This document shows, piece after piece, positions 1 through 8,822 of a DNA stretch of 64,000 nt. The stretch covers positions 493,741-557,740 of the forward strand of contig NZ_QRBF01000002.1 in the NCBI RefSeq assembly GCF_003363265.1. Reading direction: 5' to 3'. The DNA is from Dyella psychrodurans. GTDB lineage: Bacteria; Pseudomonadota; Gammaproteobacteria; Xanthomonadales; Rhodanobacteraceae. The first letter of the stretch is position 1. Every line of letters starts with the position of its first letter. Both the position numbers and the translations under genes were made by a program. The notes beneath the pieces were generated by a model. That model was given only the letters and a program-made list of their open reading frames with translations, was not told the DNA's origin and did not search any database.

Positions 1-658
1 CTACTTCATCGATGCTGCTGTTCGCCATTTCCACGGGATTGAGCAGAGGCAAATAGGCCTGCCGCTGCAGCGAATCGGCGCGGCCGTCCCAGAACAAGCC
101 GCCTTGCGCCACCATGGCGGGCGCGGCAGGCGCCACGCCGGCTTGCTTGGTTGCGCGCGAAGTGCCGCGCACGGATGAAGCGATTGCGTTGAGGTCGGGT
201 GCCACGTCGTTATCGGCTGCATCCGGCCCAATGCTGAAAGGCGGTTGCCGATACAAATACGCAAGCGAGAGCGGCGGCCGATACCCGGTCTGGTGCAGAT
301 CCTTTCCACCCTTTTGCACGGTAAGTGCATTGGGCGGGTTGTAGCCATATGCGGGGCTATGGCAAGAGGAGCACGATTGCCGTCCGGAGACTGACAGCAT
401 CGGATCGAAGAACAACGACTTGCCGAGTTGCGCAACCGCGCTCAGCGGGTTGCCCTGGGGCAGTTTCAGATGGACCGGATGCGGATTGATTTCGCTGTTA
501 TCGGCAGCATCAGTTTGCGGCTGCGTCGCTTGGTTGAGAAACGCGTAGCTGGTGAGGCAGCTGCACGCACAAGCCACGCCAAGCAGGGCTTTGAATAAAT
601 GAAACGGCTTACGCTGTACTTGCGTGCGCGATATGCGGGAGTCCGAAGTCAAAGGCAT
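1..658 (-). CDS. Di-heme cytochrome c peroxidase family protein (3' end cut by window)
   Basis: Reading the minus strand from the ATG at 658 gives an uninterrupted frame to the window edge, so the protein is incomplete at its C terminus (219 residues visible). A hydrophobic stretch at about residues 19-40 is a likely signal or anchor. Residues 79-100 carry the family hallmark LGKSLFFDP followed by a CSSCH haem-attachment motif at 96-100. Further on come NDVAPDLNAIASSVRGTSR and LFWDGRADSLQRQA, as in CcpA/MauG-type peroxidases. The family reduces peroxide or oxidises partners in the periplasm with two c-type haems; the second haem site lies outside the window. The exact substrate is unknown. 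Confidence 0.85.
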   Translation of the reverse strand, partial: MPLTSDSRISRTQVQRKPFHLFKALLGVACACSCLTSYAFLNQATQPQTDAADNSEINPHPVHLKLPQGNPLSAVAQLGKSLFFDPMLSVSGRQSCSSCHSPAYGYNPPNALTVQKGGKDLHQTGYRPPLSLAYLYRQPPFSIGPDAADNDVAPDLNAIASSVRGTSRATKQAGVAPAAPAMVAQGGLFWDGRADSLQRQAYLPLLNPVEMANSSIDEV

Positions 659-703
659 GTCCGAGGCAATAGCGTGATGGAATGCAATGCGGCCTTGGAA
701 AAC

Positions 704-737
704 ATCCCTGCTCCGCGACATGTCGCGGAGCAGGGAT
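704..737. terminator. 34-bp perfect palindrome, probable terminator of the phosphoesterase gene
   Basis: The arms ATCCCTGCTCCGCGACA and its exact reverse complement meet with no unpaired base. On the minus strand the hairpin is followed by GTTTTCC. It lies 62 bp past the stop of the phosphoesterase gene and before the cytochrome peroxidase start, which fits a terminator. The T-run is short, so efficiency is uncertain. Confidence 0.6.
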
Positions 738-798
738 AGGCCTCATTCGCCATGTGCTGGGCCGGGATCAGGCCATGATCCGGCACCGAGCCTGACGA

Positions 799-2541
799 TC
801 AGGAATGCCAGGGGTCACGCTTGTCGATGATCGGCGTACCCTGGTTCGGATCAAGGAACAACGGCGGCGCCAGGTCGAAGCGGCGACGGTTGAAATCGAA
901 CATGTTCATGATGCTGCCAGCGGTGGCATCGCTCGAGCCTTGGCCGATGCGTTCGCCATGTAGCCAATTGTCCTCGATGAAGCGCACCACCGAAGCCTGC
1001 GTGATTTGCGTGCCATCCACATAATTGACGCGCGCATAAGGCGAGATCACCAGGAACGGCACGCGCGTACCGGGGCCGCAGCGGCCGTTGACGGTTCCAC
1101 CATTCACACCCACGCCCTGTTTGGCGCCCGTCGCATTGCAGATGCCCGCACCGTTGAGCTGGTCGGCACCGGTGACCGAACCTTCCTGGGTGGTCGCATC
1201 GAAGGATGACGTGGTGGGCGAAGCGTAGCGATGGTCGTACCAGCCGTCCGAGTCGTCATAGGTGATGATGACGGCAGTGCTGTCCCAATCGGGCTGCTTC
1301 TGCAGGAAGTTGATGAGTTTCACCACGAACTCCTGCTCGTCAAGCGGATCGGAGTTGCCCGGATGCGCGTCATGCACGGCGGCCGGCTTGATGTAGCTCA
1401 CCGACGGGAAATTGCCGGACTTGACGGCCTTGATGAAATCTTGCACGTCGTACTCGTGATGCACCGGCGTGGACGAGCTGTCCTTGTCATCGGTATAGCC
1501 GATCTCTTCCACCGAGGTCGGGCGTGTATGCGCCGGGTTCGAGGTGGTCGCGTAATACTGGAACCAGTTGTGGTGCGGCGTGTAGTCGGTCGAGGCGGCA
1601 TTCAATACGCTCGAGAAGGTACTGCGCTTGCAACCAGTGGTACCGTTTTCGTTCACGGCCGTCAGGTCGAATCCGCCCATGAAACCGCCCCAGGTAATGC
1701 GGTGGGCATTGAGCAGGTCGCCGATGTTTTTCGACGTCATCGACACCGTGTTGCTGGTCGAGGAGCACGAGTCATAGGCCGGATCGGTATCGCCGATCAA
1801 GGTCAGGCCGCCCTGGGTGTCAGGGATGGTCGAGGCCGAGCCAAGTACCACCTTGGCGCCGTTGTTGGTGCCCGATACCACGGCAATCGCGCCCGGTGTC
1901 GAAGGACCGTAGGTGTCGGTATAGGCGTTGTCGTCCATGGCGAAGTGCTGCGCATAATTCCACATCGCGGTGACGGTGTTGCCGTCGAAGTAACCCATCA
2001 CAAGGCCATGCGTGCCGAACGCGCCGGTGGTGGTCACCGTGTTATTACCCGTGTAGGCGGGGAAACGGTCGGCGGCGCCGTTGTCGTACGCGAGCTGCTC
2101 TGGCGTGTAGCTGTGGTTCTGGCCCTCGGTGTTGGCCTGGGTGCGGTCAAGGCGGAAGGGATTCACCGCGTTGGCGCCGTTGATGGGGTTGAGCTTGTTC
2201 GGGTTGTCGTTCAACAGCGCCGGCGAGAGGCCGTCGACCTGGGGCGTGAAGGGCCTGGCTTTGAACGCTGGTTCGCCCGGAGGATTTGCCGCCACCGGAT
2301 AAGTGCCGAAGTAATGATCGAACGAACGGTTTTCATCGAAGATCACTACGAGATGCTTGATCGGTGTCGCTGTGGGGAGCCGATCTTGGGGTGAGCGGCC
2401 GCCGCCGTGCCACGAGGAATGCGCAGAGGAATCGGAGTTCTGATTCGAGTTTGGATTGACCTGGGCATAGGCGAGCGTGAATCCCATCAAGGCGATCGAC
2501 GCAGGCAAGATTGCCTTGCGAAACATACGAAGACTGAACAT
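799..2541 (-). CDS. Secreted phosphoesterase (phospholipase C / acid phosphatase AcpA family)
   Basis: The 580-residue product starts at the ATG at 2541, which has GGAG eight bases upstream; a longer frame exists but would bury the signal peptide. Residues 1-26 are a typical Sec signal ending AYA. Mature motifs are HLVVIFDENRSFDHYFGTYP near residue 63, then DTYGPSTPGAI, a DEQEFV stretch, VIITYDDSDGWYDH and RVPFLVISPYAR. These are the metal-binding and catalytic blocks of the PF04185 phosphoesterase family. Members cleave phosphate esters or phospholipids outside the cytoplasm. The AcpA-like length and the lack of C-terminal PLC repeats favour acid phosphatase over haemolytic phospholipase, but the substrate is not decided by sequence. 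Confidence 0.88.
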   Translation of the reverse strand: MFSLRMFRKAILPASIALMGFTLAYAQVNPNSNQNSDSSAHSSWHGGGRSPQDRLPTATPIKHLVVIFDENRSFDHYFGTYPVAANPPGEPAFKARPFTPQVDGLSPALLNDNPNKLNPINGANAVNPFRLDRTQANTEGQNHSYTPEQLAYDNGAADRFPAYTGNNTVTTTGAFGTHGLVMGYFDGNTVTAMWNYAQHFAMDDNAYTDTYGPSTPGAIAVVSGTNNGAKVVLGSASTIPDTQGGLTLIGDTDPAYDSCSSTSNTVSMTSKNIGDLLNAHRITWGGFMGGFDLTAVNENGTTGCKRSTFSSVLNAASTDYTPHHNWFQYYATTSNPAHTRPTSVEEIGYTDDKDSSSTPVHHEYDVQDFIKAVKSGNFPSVSYIKPAAVHDAHPGNSDPLDEQEFVVKLINFLQKQPDWDSTAVIITYDDSDGWYDHRYASPTTSSFDATTQEGSVTGADQLNGAGICNATGAKQGVGVNGGTVNGRCGPGTRVPFLVISPYARVNYVDGTQITQASVVRFIEDNWLHGERIGQGSSDATAGSIMNMFDFNRRRFDLAPPLFLDPNQGTPIIDKRDPWHS

Positions 2542-2899
2542 GTGAAAACTCCTGGAGTGGGTACGACGACACAGGGTTGGTACAGCACCCATTTCTGCGG
2601 ATTCCCCCTTACAACAGGCCAGTGGCCGCGCTGATGGCGCAGCCTTTGGCATGCTCCGAATTGAACCACTCGGATATGAACGTTCCGGGACAGCGGAACA
2701 TGCGCGGGGCTATCACAAGAAACAGGTCTGGCTTTTCCTGTTAGTTCAGTCACTTCCAGAAAGAAATGGCTGCGGTACGTTGTATCGCAGCCCTTTGACG
2801 TCTACCGAACTGGCGAGATGTATCACCGGTATCTTTCATTCTCAGTTGGAGCACGAGGCGAACGAGATGATGCGACCGTTCGAGGTGGTGCCCGCGTAA
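2542..2899. other. Gene-free stretch upstream of the phosphoesterase gene
   Basis: These 358 bases separate the phosphoesterase start from the stop of the carboxypeptidase gene on the same strand. Open frames here have no ribosome site or recognisable protein features. I see no convincing terminator, pho box or repeat. It presumably holds the phosphoesterase promoter. Confidence 0.5.
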
Positions 2900-4708
2900 T
2901 TACTTAGTGCCGAGTATGGCCAATTGCGCCGCATCAAGGCGAAGCACCGGATAGGCGCCAACGGCTTGCACGCTGTACCAGGGCGAACGTTCGAAGAAAA
3001 ACGCCAGGCGCGCGCGGCTATCCGCGGCGAACGCCGGATCGTCGTGGAGCTTTTGCTCGAACTCGGCTTTGAGTTTCGGATCCTTCGCCATCATCTCGCG
3101 CGCCAGTTTTTCCAGCACGCGTGGCTCGCCGTATTCCTTGGTTTCGAAAATGGCGTTGAGGAAACCCCAGCGCAGCAGGGAATCGGGTGCTTGCGGTTCC
3201 AGCAGTTCGATCGCGACATTGGCGGCGCGCTGGTTCATCGGCACGATCACGGAGCCGGCCGGTAGCGTGACTTCCGCAGGCACCGCACGCAATGTGAAGT
3301 TGCGTAGCATCAGATGGCCTTCGAAGGGGGTGCTTGACCATTGCGGTTCGTCGAGCTGATACGCCGTGGCATCCACTTCCTTCATCGGATGGCCAATACG
3401 GCGATAGGCAATGCCATGTGCATCGAGCTTTTCGATGATCGACGTCCATTCGCCGGGCACGACATACGCAGCGGGCGGTGCAATCGAAAGATCGGGCAGA
3501 AGATTGTTCCAGTTGTCGATGCGATACGTTTCCGGTCGTGTCGGGTCGTACTGGATCCAGGCGTCGTTGGAAATGTCGCTATGCGTCTGCGTAAACGCGT
3601 AACCCTTCAGCTCGAACGGTGCGGGCGTGGGATCGAGCCTGAAGGTTAGTGGCACTTGCGCCTTGGCATCCTGCATTCGCGCGATGGTGTCGGCATCGGC
3701 CTTGGCCGTGGCGGCAAGCAACGCGGCGGGATCGCGGTTGATGTCATCGAGCAACACATGCAACAAGTCGTAGACCGCATAGACGCGTACCGCATACGAC
3801 TTGAGCATATGCGTTTCGACCAGCAGCGCCGGGCGATTTTGCAGCGCTGCGTAACCGGTCGAGAAGCGCGGCCCGGAGCCGAAATTCTCGATACCCTTGC
3901 GCGGATCGCGCCCGTCCCTGAATTCCAGATAGATCGACGCGAGATGACCGTGCTTTTCATACGCCGGCATTGCTTCGTCCACGATGGTCTTGTGCTGCCA
4001 TGCTGCGACTGCCGGATCGAGCTTGTGCGGATCTTCGGTGTACCAGGTCAGGTCGTACTGGTAGTCGGCGCCGTCGGTGGTGTGCACGTCGACCAGAAAA
4101 TCCGGCAGCCACGTCTGCCACAGCTTCAGCCACGCCTGCATTTCCGGCGCGTCGGCCTTGATGTAGTCGCGGTTGAGATTGAGATATTGCGCCTGGCCGC
4201 GAAAACCCATGCTATCGGGGCCGTTCTGGTTGATGCGGTTGTACGGCGAACTGTTTTCGTGACCGTCGACGCTGAAGACCGGGATGTAGACCAGCACGAC
4301 GTGATCGAGCAGATGCGGATACTTGCCGGCGACGGCGATGTCGCGCAGAAGCATGAGGCCAGCGTCCTTGCCTTCGATCTCTCCGGGGTGGATGCCTGCC
4401 TGCAGCAGCACGATGGGCTTGTGCGCGGCACGCGCCACATCCGGCGTGAACGTGCCGTTGCTGCTGGCAATCACGACCGTCATCGGCAGTCCGCGCGGTG
4501 TGATGCCGAATGTTTCCAGCTTGATCTTGTCAGGTGCCGCCTGTTGCAAACGTTGCAGGTAGGCCTGCGTTTGCTCGTAGCTCGGCGTGGTGCGGAAATG
4601 CGAGGATTCGGCGGGCGTGGTCCAGTCGGTGTCGTGCGGGCCTGCAGCGTGTGTGCTCATGGCGATGACTCCCAAGAGAATGGACAGCAACACCCGACAC
4701 TTGGTCAT
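2900..4708 (-). CDS. M14 family zinc carboxypeptidase, secreted
   Basis: The 602-residue protein has a signal peptide (residues 1-22, ending THAAG) and an AGGGG ribosome site seven bases before the ATG. Zinc ligands of the M14 fold are visible as H107-x2-E110 in AGIHPGEIEGKD and H209 in FLVDVHTTDG; R180 in LNLNRDY fits the substrate-binding region. A beta-rich C-terminal extension follows the catalytic domain. It probably removes C-terminal residues from peptides in the periplasm or outside the cell. Its ATG overlaps the stop of the DUF502 gene by four bases (ATGA), so the two are translationally coupled. Specificity is unknown. Confidence 0.87.
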   Translation of the reverse strand: MTKCRVLLSILLGVIAMSTHAAGPHDTDWTTPAESSHFRTTPSYEQTQAYLQRLQQAAPDKIKLETFGITPRGLPMTVVIASSNGTFTPDVARAAHKPIVLLQAGIHPGEIEGKDAGLMLLRDIAVAGKYPHLLDHVVLVYIPVFSVDGHENSSPYNRINQNGPDSMGFRGQAQYLNLNRDYIKADAPEMQAWLKLWQTWLPDFLVDVHTTDGADYQYDLTWYTEDPHKLDPAVAAWQHKTIVDEAMPAYEKHGHLASIYLEFRDGRDPRKGIENFGSGPRFSTGYAALQNRPALLVETHMLKSYAVRVYAVYDLLHVLLDDINRDPAALLAATAKADADTIARMQDAKAQVPLTFRLDPTPAPFELKGYAFTQTHSDISNDAWIQYDPTRPETYRIDNWNNLLPDLSIAPPAAYVVPGEWTSIIEKLDAHGIAYRRIGHPMKEVDATAYQLDEPQWSSTPFEGHLMLRNFTLRAVPAEVTLPAGSVIVPMNQRAANVAIELLEPQAPDSLLRWGFLNAIFETKEYGEPRVLEKLAREMMAKDPKLKAEFEQKLHDDPAFAADSRARLAFFFERSPWYSVQAVGAYPVLRLDAAQLAILGTK

Positions 4709-5382
4709 GCACGATCCCCTGGTGCCTCGGACTGCAATGTGGCCGGTGAGGCCGGAATGGTTTCCGGCGCTACGGCGCCGCCGGAAATGATGAAGGCCAT
4801 GGCTTGATCCATCGTCCAGTCGGTCGGCGTGAGTTCGTCCACCGGTACCACTTCCAGGTAGCCGCCGGTCGGATTGGGCGTTGTGGGAATGTAGACCGCT
4901 GCCATGTCGCGGCCAGTGCCTTCCTCTTGCATCACGCGCGTGACAAAACCGACCACCTTCATGCCTTTGCGCGGGAAATCCACCAGCACGACGCGCTGCA
5001 GTCCGCTGGGCTTGTTCTGCAAAACGGCCATCAATTTCTTGGTGCCGCCGTAGATCGTCTGCACCAGCGGAATACGTTGCAGCACGGTGTCAAAGGCATG
5101 CAACAAACGCTGTCCGATGACGCGTGTGGCGAGAAAACCGATCAGGTACAGCGCGATCAGCGTAAGCAGCAAGGCCAGCGTGTAAGTCATCCAGCTTTGG
5201 TTGAGCTGATCGGCTATTTGCGGTTCCCAAAGATTCAAGGCGCTTACCAGTCCGGCAACCAACGGCGCGCCCAATCCGGCGAGCAGGTCGAAGATGAATT
5301 TGAAGACCAGCCACGTGATCCATAACGGCATGAAGGTCAGGAGTCCGGTGAAGAGATAACGTTTCAGGCGTAACCGCGGCAT
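4705..5382 (-). CDS. DUF502 family inner-membrane protein
   Basis: The product is 225 residues with two membrane segments in the first 110 residues (about 10-30 and 63-87), followed by a soluble domain with PLVQTIYGGTKKLMAVLQ, VVLVDFPRKGMKVVGFVTR and IPTTPNPTGGYLEVVP. These are conserved blocks of the DUF502 family, found across bacteria and plants and of unknown biochemical role. It is the first gene of a two-gene unit with the carboxypeptidase. No strong ribosome site precedes the ATG at 5382. Confidence 0.82.
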   Translation of the reverse strand: MPRLRLKRYLFTGLLTFMPLWITWLVFKFIFDLLAGLGAPLVAGLVSALNLWEPQIADQLNQSWMTYTLALLLTLIALYLIGFLATRVIGQRLLHAFDTVLQRIPLVQTIYGGTKKLMAVLQNKPSGLQRVVLVDFPRKGMKVVGFVTRVMQEEGTGRDMAAVYIPTTPNPTGGYLEVVPVDELTPTDWTMDQAMAFIISGGAVAPETIPASPATLQSEAPGDRA

Positions 5383-5539
5383 GGGGATTCTTGAGGAGTA
5401 GGTGGATGGACTTATTGTAGGGGACCGGCACTCACGCCATCAGGATGTGCACTCCGTAAGCAAAAATGACATGTCGCACTTGAGCGGATTTGGCCCTTGG
5501 AACACCATGCACCGTTCTGGGCGCTAACAGGGGAAGCGC

Positions 5540-6346
5540 ATGGGTCGTCTGGAAGGCAAAGTGGCGCTCGTAACCGGTGCCGCGCGCGGTATTGGCGAAG
5601 CCATCGCGCGCACGTTCGCCGCCGAAGGGGCACTGGTCGTTCTCAGCGATATTCGCGATGCCGAGGGACAGGCCGCGGCGAAAGCCATCGGCCCCGGCGC
5701 TTCCTATGCGCATCTGGACGTGCGCATCGAACTCGACTGGAAGCGCGCCATCGTGCAGATCATGCTCGATCATGGCCGGCTCGACATTTTGGTCAACAAT
5801 GCGGGCGTGACCGGATTTGAAGACGGCATGCGCCTGCACGATCCCGAGCACGCGACGCTGGAGGACTGGCACGCGGTTCATCGCACCAATCTGGACGGTG
5901 TTTTCCTGGGTTGCCGGCAGGCGATCCGAGCCATGCGCGAACAAGGTTCGGGATCGATCATCAATATTTCCTCGCGCTCCGGTCTCGTAGGCATTCCCGC
6001 CGCTGCCGCGTATGCATCGTCCAAGGCGGCGGTGCGCAATCACACCAAGACGGTGGCCTTGTATTGCGCGGAGCAGGGGCTGGGTATCCGCTGCAACTCG
6101 ATCCATCCCGCGGCGATCCTTACGCCCATGTGGGAACCGATGCTGGGTCGGGGACCCGAACGCGAAGCGAACATGCGCGCCTGTGTGCATGACACGCCGA
6201 TGCGCCGTTTCGGTACGCCGGAAGAAGTTGCGGCCATCGCCTTGCTGCTCGCGTCGGACGAGGCGGCCTACATGACTGGCACGGAGCTCAACATCGACGG
6301 TGGCATCCTCGCCGGCAGCGCGGCGATGCCGGCATTGGAAAGCTAA
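5540..6346 (+). CDS. SDR family oxidoreductase
   Basis: The 268-residue protein has the full classical short-chain dehydrogenase pattern: TGAARGIG at 12-19 for NAD(P) binding, NNAG at 86-89, catalytic S144/S145, and Y158-x3-K162. GGGGAAG precedes the ATG. D37 at the end of strand beta-2 (LSDIRD) suggests NAD preference. The C terminus ([10 protein letters not shown]) is typical of 3-oxoacyl-ACP reductase or hydroxysteroid-type SDRs. The gene diverges from the DUF502 gene, and its stop overlaps the stop of the convergent DUF4442 gene. The substrate cannot be named. Confidence 0.88.
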   Translation: MGRLEGKVALVTGAARGIGEAIARTFAAEGALVVLSDIRDAEGQAAAKAIGPGASYAHLDVRIELDWKRAIVQIMLDHGRLDILVNNAGVTGFEDGMRLHDPEHATLEDWHAVHRTNLDGVFLGCRQAIRAMREQGSGSIINISSRSGLVGIPAAAAYASSKAAVRNHTKTVALYCAEQGLGIRCNSIHPAAILTPMWEPMLGRGPEREANMRACVHDTPMRRFGTPEEVAAIALLLASDEAAYMTGTELNIDGGILAGSAAMPALES

Positions 6347-6795
6347 CGTTCGCGCGGCTTCAGGCGCACGTAGATTTGTTTGCGCACTGTCGCAACCACT
6401 TCGCCAGCGGCGGTCTTCAGGGGGATTTCAAACCAGCGAAGTACCTTTTCACCGCCGGCGGCAGCATTGCGTAATTCGTCGATGACGTCAGGTTCGAGCT
6501 TGAAGTGTGCGTAGACATCGGCGCGCCCGGGTGCAACGAAGTCGATCGTGCCCGCCTTGTCCCACACGAAGTGATCCTTGCCCAGGTGGTGCAGGATCAG
6601 CAGCATCCAGAACGGATCGGCCATCGCGAACAGGTTGCCGCCGAACTGTGTGCGCACGTAATTGCGATTCCAAGGACGCAGCCGCAACACCACACGTGCT
6701 TCGGTGTAGTCGTCATCCAGGCTGAGCAGGCGAATGCTGTTGAAGAAAAACGGCGGCCAGACATTCAGCAGACGACGAAAGGTGGACGCGCGCAT
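6343..6795 (-). CDS. DUF4442 domain protein, hotdog-fold thioesterase-like
   Basis: The 150-residue product resembles the DUF4442 (PF14539) branch of hotdog acyl-CoA thioesterases, with [19 protein letters not shown] and the core [16 protein letters not shown]. The ATG at 6795 is preferred over a TTG two codons upstream because AGGA lies eight bases before it. The gene converges on the SDR gene with a four-base overlap of stop codons. Catalysis has not been shown for most members, so the function stays general. Confidence 0.75.
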   Translation of the reverse strand: MRASTFRRLLNVWPPFFFNSIRLLSLDDDYTEARVVLRLRPWNRNYVRTQFGGNLFAMADPFWMLLILHHLGKDHFVWDKAGTIDFVAPGRADVYAHFKLEPDVIDELRNAAAGGEKVLRWFEIPLKTAAGEVVATVRKQIYVRLKPRER

Positions 6796-6882
6796 CGACA
6801 AATCCTGGGGAGGGATGCGCGCAGCCTACCATACTCATGCGTATGGACAATGCTTCCGACGTGCGATGGGGGTTTGTGACGT

Positions 6883-7746
6883 TTAGAACAACAGCGACGC
6901 CATTCGCCTGCGATAACGGCCAACGAGTTCGGCGTCCTCGAGCGTATTGAAGGCGGCCAGCAGGCGCTTCTTGGCCTGGCCATCGTTCCAGTCGCGCGCC
7001 TTCTCCAGCATCAACAGCCAATGCTCAAGGCCGGCAGCCGGGTCGTTGCCGAGCAGCAGCCGAACGCCGAGAAGATCGTGGGCTTCCCAATCCTTTGGAT
7101 TCGCCTGCACGCGGTGTTGCAGCGTTTCCAGCGCAGGCGCACCTTCGAGCGAGCGGGAGAGATCTAGCTGATTGCGCAAGCGCACCGCACGCGCATCCGT
7201 CGCCAGATTGGCGGGCAGTGCATTGAGCTCGGCTTCCGCCGCCGAAGCGCGGCCGGCCTGCGCCAACGCAATCGCCAGGTCGAGCTTGAGTTCGGGACGA
7301 TCCGGTTCGGCGGCGATCGCCTGCTGAAGGCGATTGATGGCCTGTTCGGGCGTTTCCGGCGCAGCTTCCTCGAACACTTCCTCCACATCGCCGTCCACGG
7401 GTTGCAGGTGGCGTGAAAGAAACTCGCGCAGCTGACCCTCGGGCAAGGCGCCTGCGAAGCCATCCAGAATCTGGCCGTCTTTCACCAGCATCACGGTGGG
7501 AATGCTGCGGATGCCGAAAACGCCCGCCAGCTCCTGGTTCTTGTCCACGTCCACCTTGCCCAGGCGGAAGGCGCCGTTGTACTCGGTGGCCAGTTTTTCC
7601 AGCAAGGGTCCCAGCGATTTGCAGGGGCCACACCAGGTCGCCCAGAAATCCACCAAGACCGGGGTCTTGAGCGACGCCTGCAGCACCTCTGCTTCGAAGT
7701 TGTTCTGATCTACATCGAAAATGTGCGAGGTGACGGTGGCGTTCAC
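6883..7746 (-). CDS. ybbN: Thioredoxin-TPR co-chaperone YbbN/CnoX-like
   Basis: The start is a GTG at 7746 with GGGAG seven bases upstream; the frame continues upstream without a better start. Residues 1-112 form a thioredoxin domain with WCGPC (C39, C42) and a cis-proline segment SIPTVMLV. The remainder to residue 287 is helical with TPR-like repeats (TPEQAINRLQQAIAAEPDRP and similar). YbbN/CnoX proteins protect unfolded substrates and hand them to DnaK and GroEL. E. coli CnoX lacks the first cysteine, whereas this copy has the intact thioredoxin pair and could carry out disulfide exchange. Confidence 0.9.
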   Translation of the reverse strand: MNATVTSHIFDVDQNNFEAEVLQASLKTPVLVDFWATWCGPCKSLGPLLEKLATEYNGAFRLGKVDVDKNQELAGVFGIRSIPTVMLVKDGQILDGFAGALPEGQLREFLSRHLQPVDGDVEEVFEEAAPETPEQAINRLQQAIAAEPDRPELKLDLAIALAQAGRASAAEAELNALPANLATDARAVRLRNQLDLSRSLEGAPALETLQHRVQANPKDWEAHDLLGVRLLLGNDPAAGLEHWLLMLEKARDWNDGQAKKRLLAAFNTLEDAELVGRYRRRMASLLF

Positions 7747-7802
7747 AAAGGGGCTCCCTAGGATGATCCCCAACCAAATCGGGGCACAGCCGAGCATATC
7801 AA

Positions 7803-8136
7803 GGGATGTTCTGATCCACTCTTCGCAGGCGGCATGATGTCCAGAAGGCTCGCAGGGTGTGTTGCGCGGCGCCGGGAAGACTGGCCGTCTTGCCAAGCCG
7901 CGCGGCGCAGCTTGCGGGCCTTCTGGACATCACCCCATCACTTAAATTCAGCACGTTGGGGCCAGTCCTGTCTGTCCGCATGCCTTCCTCGCTCCTCAGA
8001 GCCGGGCACATCCATGTGCCCTCCCCGCGTGCGGCCCGCCGTCTCGACAGACGGCCAGTCTGCCTTCGCCGACGGTCCTGCGGCCTGCGAACAGACAGGA
8101 CTGGTGACGCCTGCGAAGAATGGATCAGAGCATCCC
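7803..8136. repeat. 334-bp nested inverted-repeat element (MITE-like)
   Basis: Outer inverted repeats at 7803-7833 and 8106-8136 match at 28 of 31 positions (core TCTTCGCAGGCG). Inside lie two further long hairpins. One pairs 7836-7854 with 7913-7931 (18/19, GATGTCCAGAAGGC). The other pairs 7962-7980 with 8086-8104 (18/19, CCAGTCCTGTCTGT). No credible protein is encoded. The element fills the ybbN-pqiA divergent gap and ends 38 bases before the pqiA start. It looks like a non-autonomous mobile or structured repeat; its family is not identified. Confidence 0.75.
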
Positions 8137-8174
8137 GCAGGCACTGCCATTGCGGATTTGCGAGAATCGGCGGC

Positions 8175-8822
8175 ATGAGCCAACCGCTGACCAGCACCGA
8201 GCACACTCAGAAAGCGTTCACGTCGACGCTGCAGATCTGCGAGCATTGCGACACGGTTTATCGTCGCCGTGCCCTGGTGCGCGGCGAAGTGGCCCGCTGC
8301 CAGCGTTGCGGTGCCGTGCTGGAGCGGCACCAGCGACTGAGCCTCGACACGATGTTCGCGCTGGTGCTCACGGTCATGGTGGTTTTCGTGCAGGCCAATG
8401 TCTGGCCGATCATCACGCTGGGACTTAACGGTACGCAGATACACGCCACCCTGTGGGGCATCATCATCATGATGTGGGAGCGGCAGTCGCAGGTCGTGGC
8501 TGCGTTGGCCGCCGCCACGCTGTTCTTCTTCCCGCTCCTGAAAATGGCCCTGGTCGGATGGCTGCTTGCTTACGGACGACGCGGGCGGCGCGCGCCCGGC
8601 TTCACCAGACTGATGGTCGTGCTGCACTACATCGCACCATGGACGATGAGCGAAGTGTTCGTGCTCGGCATTCTGGTGTCGATCGTCAAGGCGCAACTGT
8701 ATTTCGACGTCACCGCCGACGCGGGGGCCTTCGCGTATGCGGCGTTGGCGGTGCTGATCACCATCTTTTCCGGCATCGATCTGCGTCAGCTGTGGGACAA
8801 GATTCCGGAGTCCACGCCATGA
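8175..8822 (+). CDS. PqiA-like membrane protein, first half (split PqiA)
   Basis: The 215-residue protein begins with two zinc-ribbon CxxC pairs (C22/C25 and C42/C45), followed by four predicted membrane helices. The layout matches one half of E. coli PqiA, which has two such halves fused. The ATG at 8175 is chosen because upstream codons lie in the repeat element. PqiA anchors the PqiB tunnel in the inner membrane and takes part in lipid transport across the periplasm. Its stop overlaps the next ATG by four bases (ATGA), so the two halves are probably made in equal amounts. Confidence 0.87.
   Translation: MSQPLTSTEHTQKAFTSTLQICEHCDTVYRRRALVRGEVARCQRCGAVLERHQRLSLDTMFALVLTVMVVFVQANVWPIITLGLNGTQIHATLWGIIIMMWERQSQVVAALAAATLFFFPLLKMALVGWLLAYGRRGRRAPGFTRLMVVLHYIAPWTMSEVFVLGILVSIVKAQLYFDVTADAGAFAYAALAVLITIFSGIDLRQLWDKIPESTP

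Noticed and set aside
1-435. Open minus-strand frame in a different phase from the cytochrome peroxidase
   Set aside because: The alternative phase starting at 658 carries the CSSCH haem motif and peroxidase blocks; the other is its shadow.
2651-2899. Small open frame in the gap before the phosphoesterase gene
   Set aside because: No ribosome site, no recognisable sequence, and it would lie on the promoter of the divergent strand.
7857-8174. N-terminal extension of the first PqiA half through the repeat element
   Set aside because: The extension would be encoded wholly by inverted-repeat DNA; the zinc-ribbon domain begins properly at the ATG at 8175.
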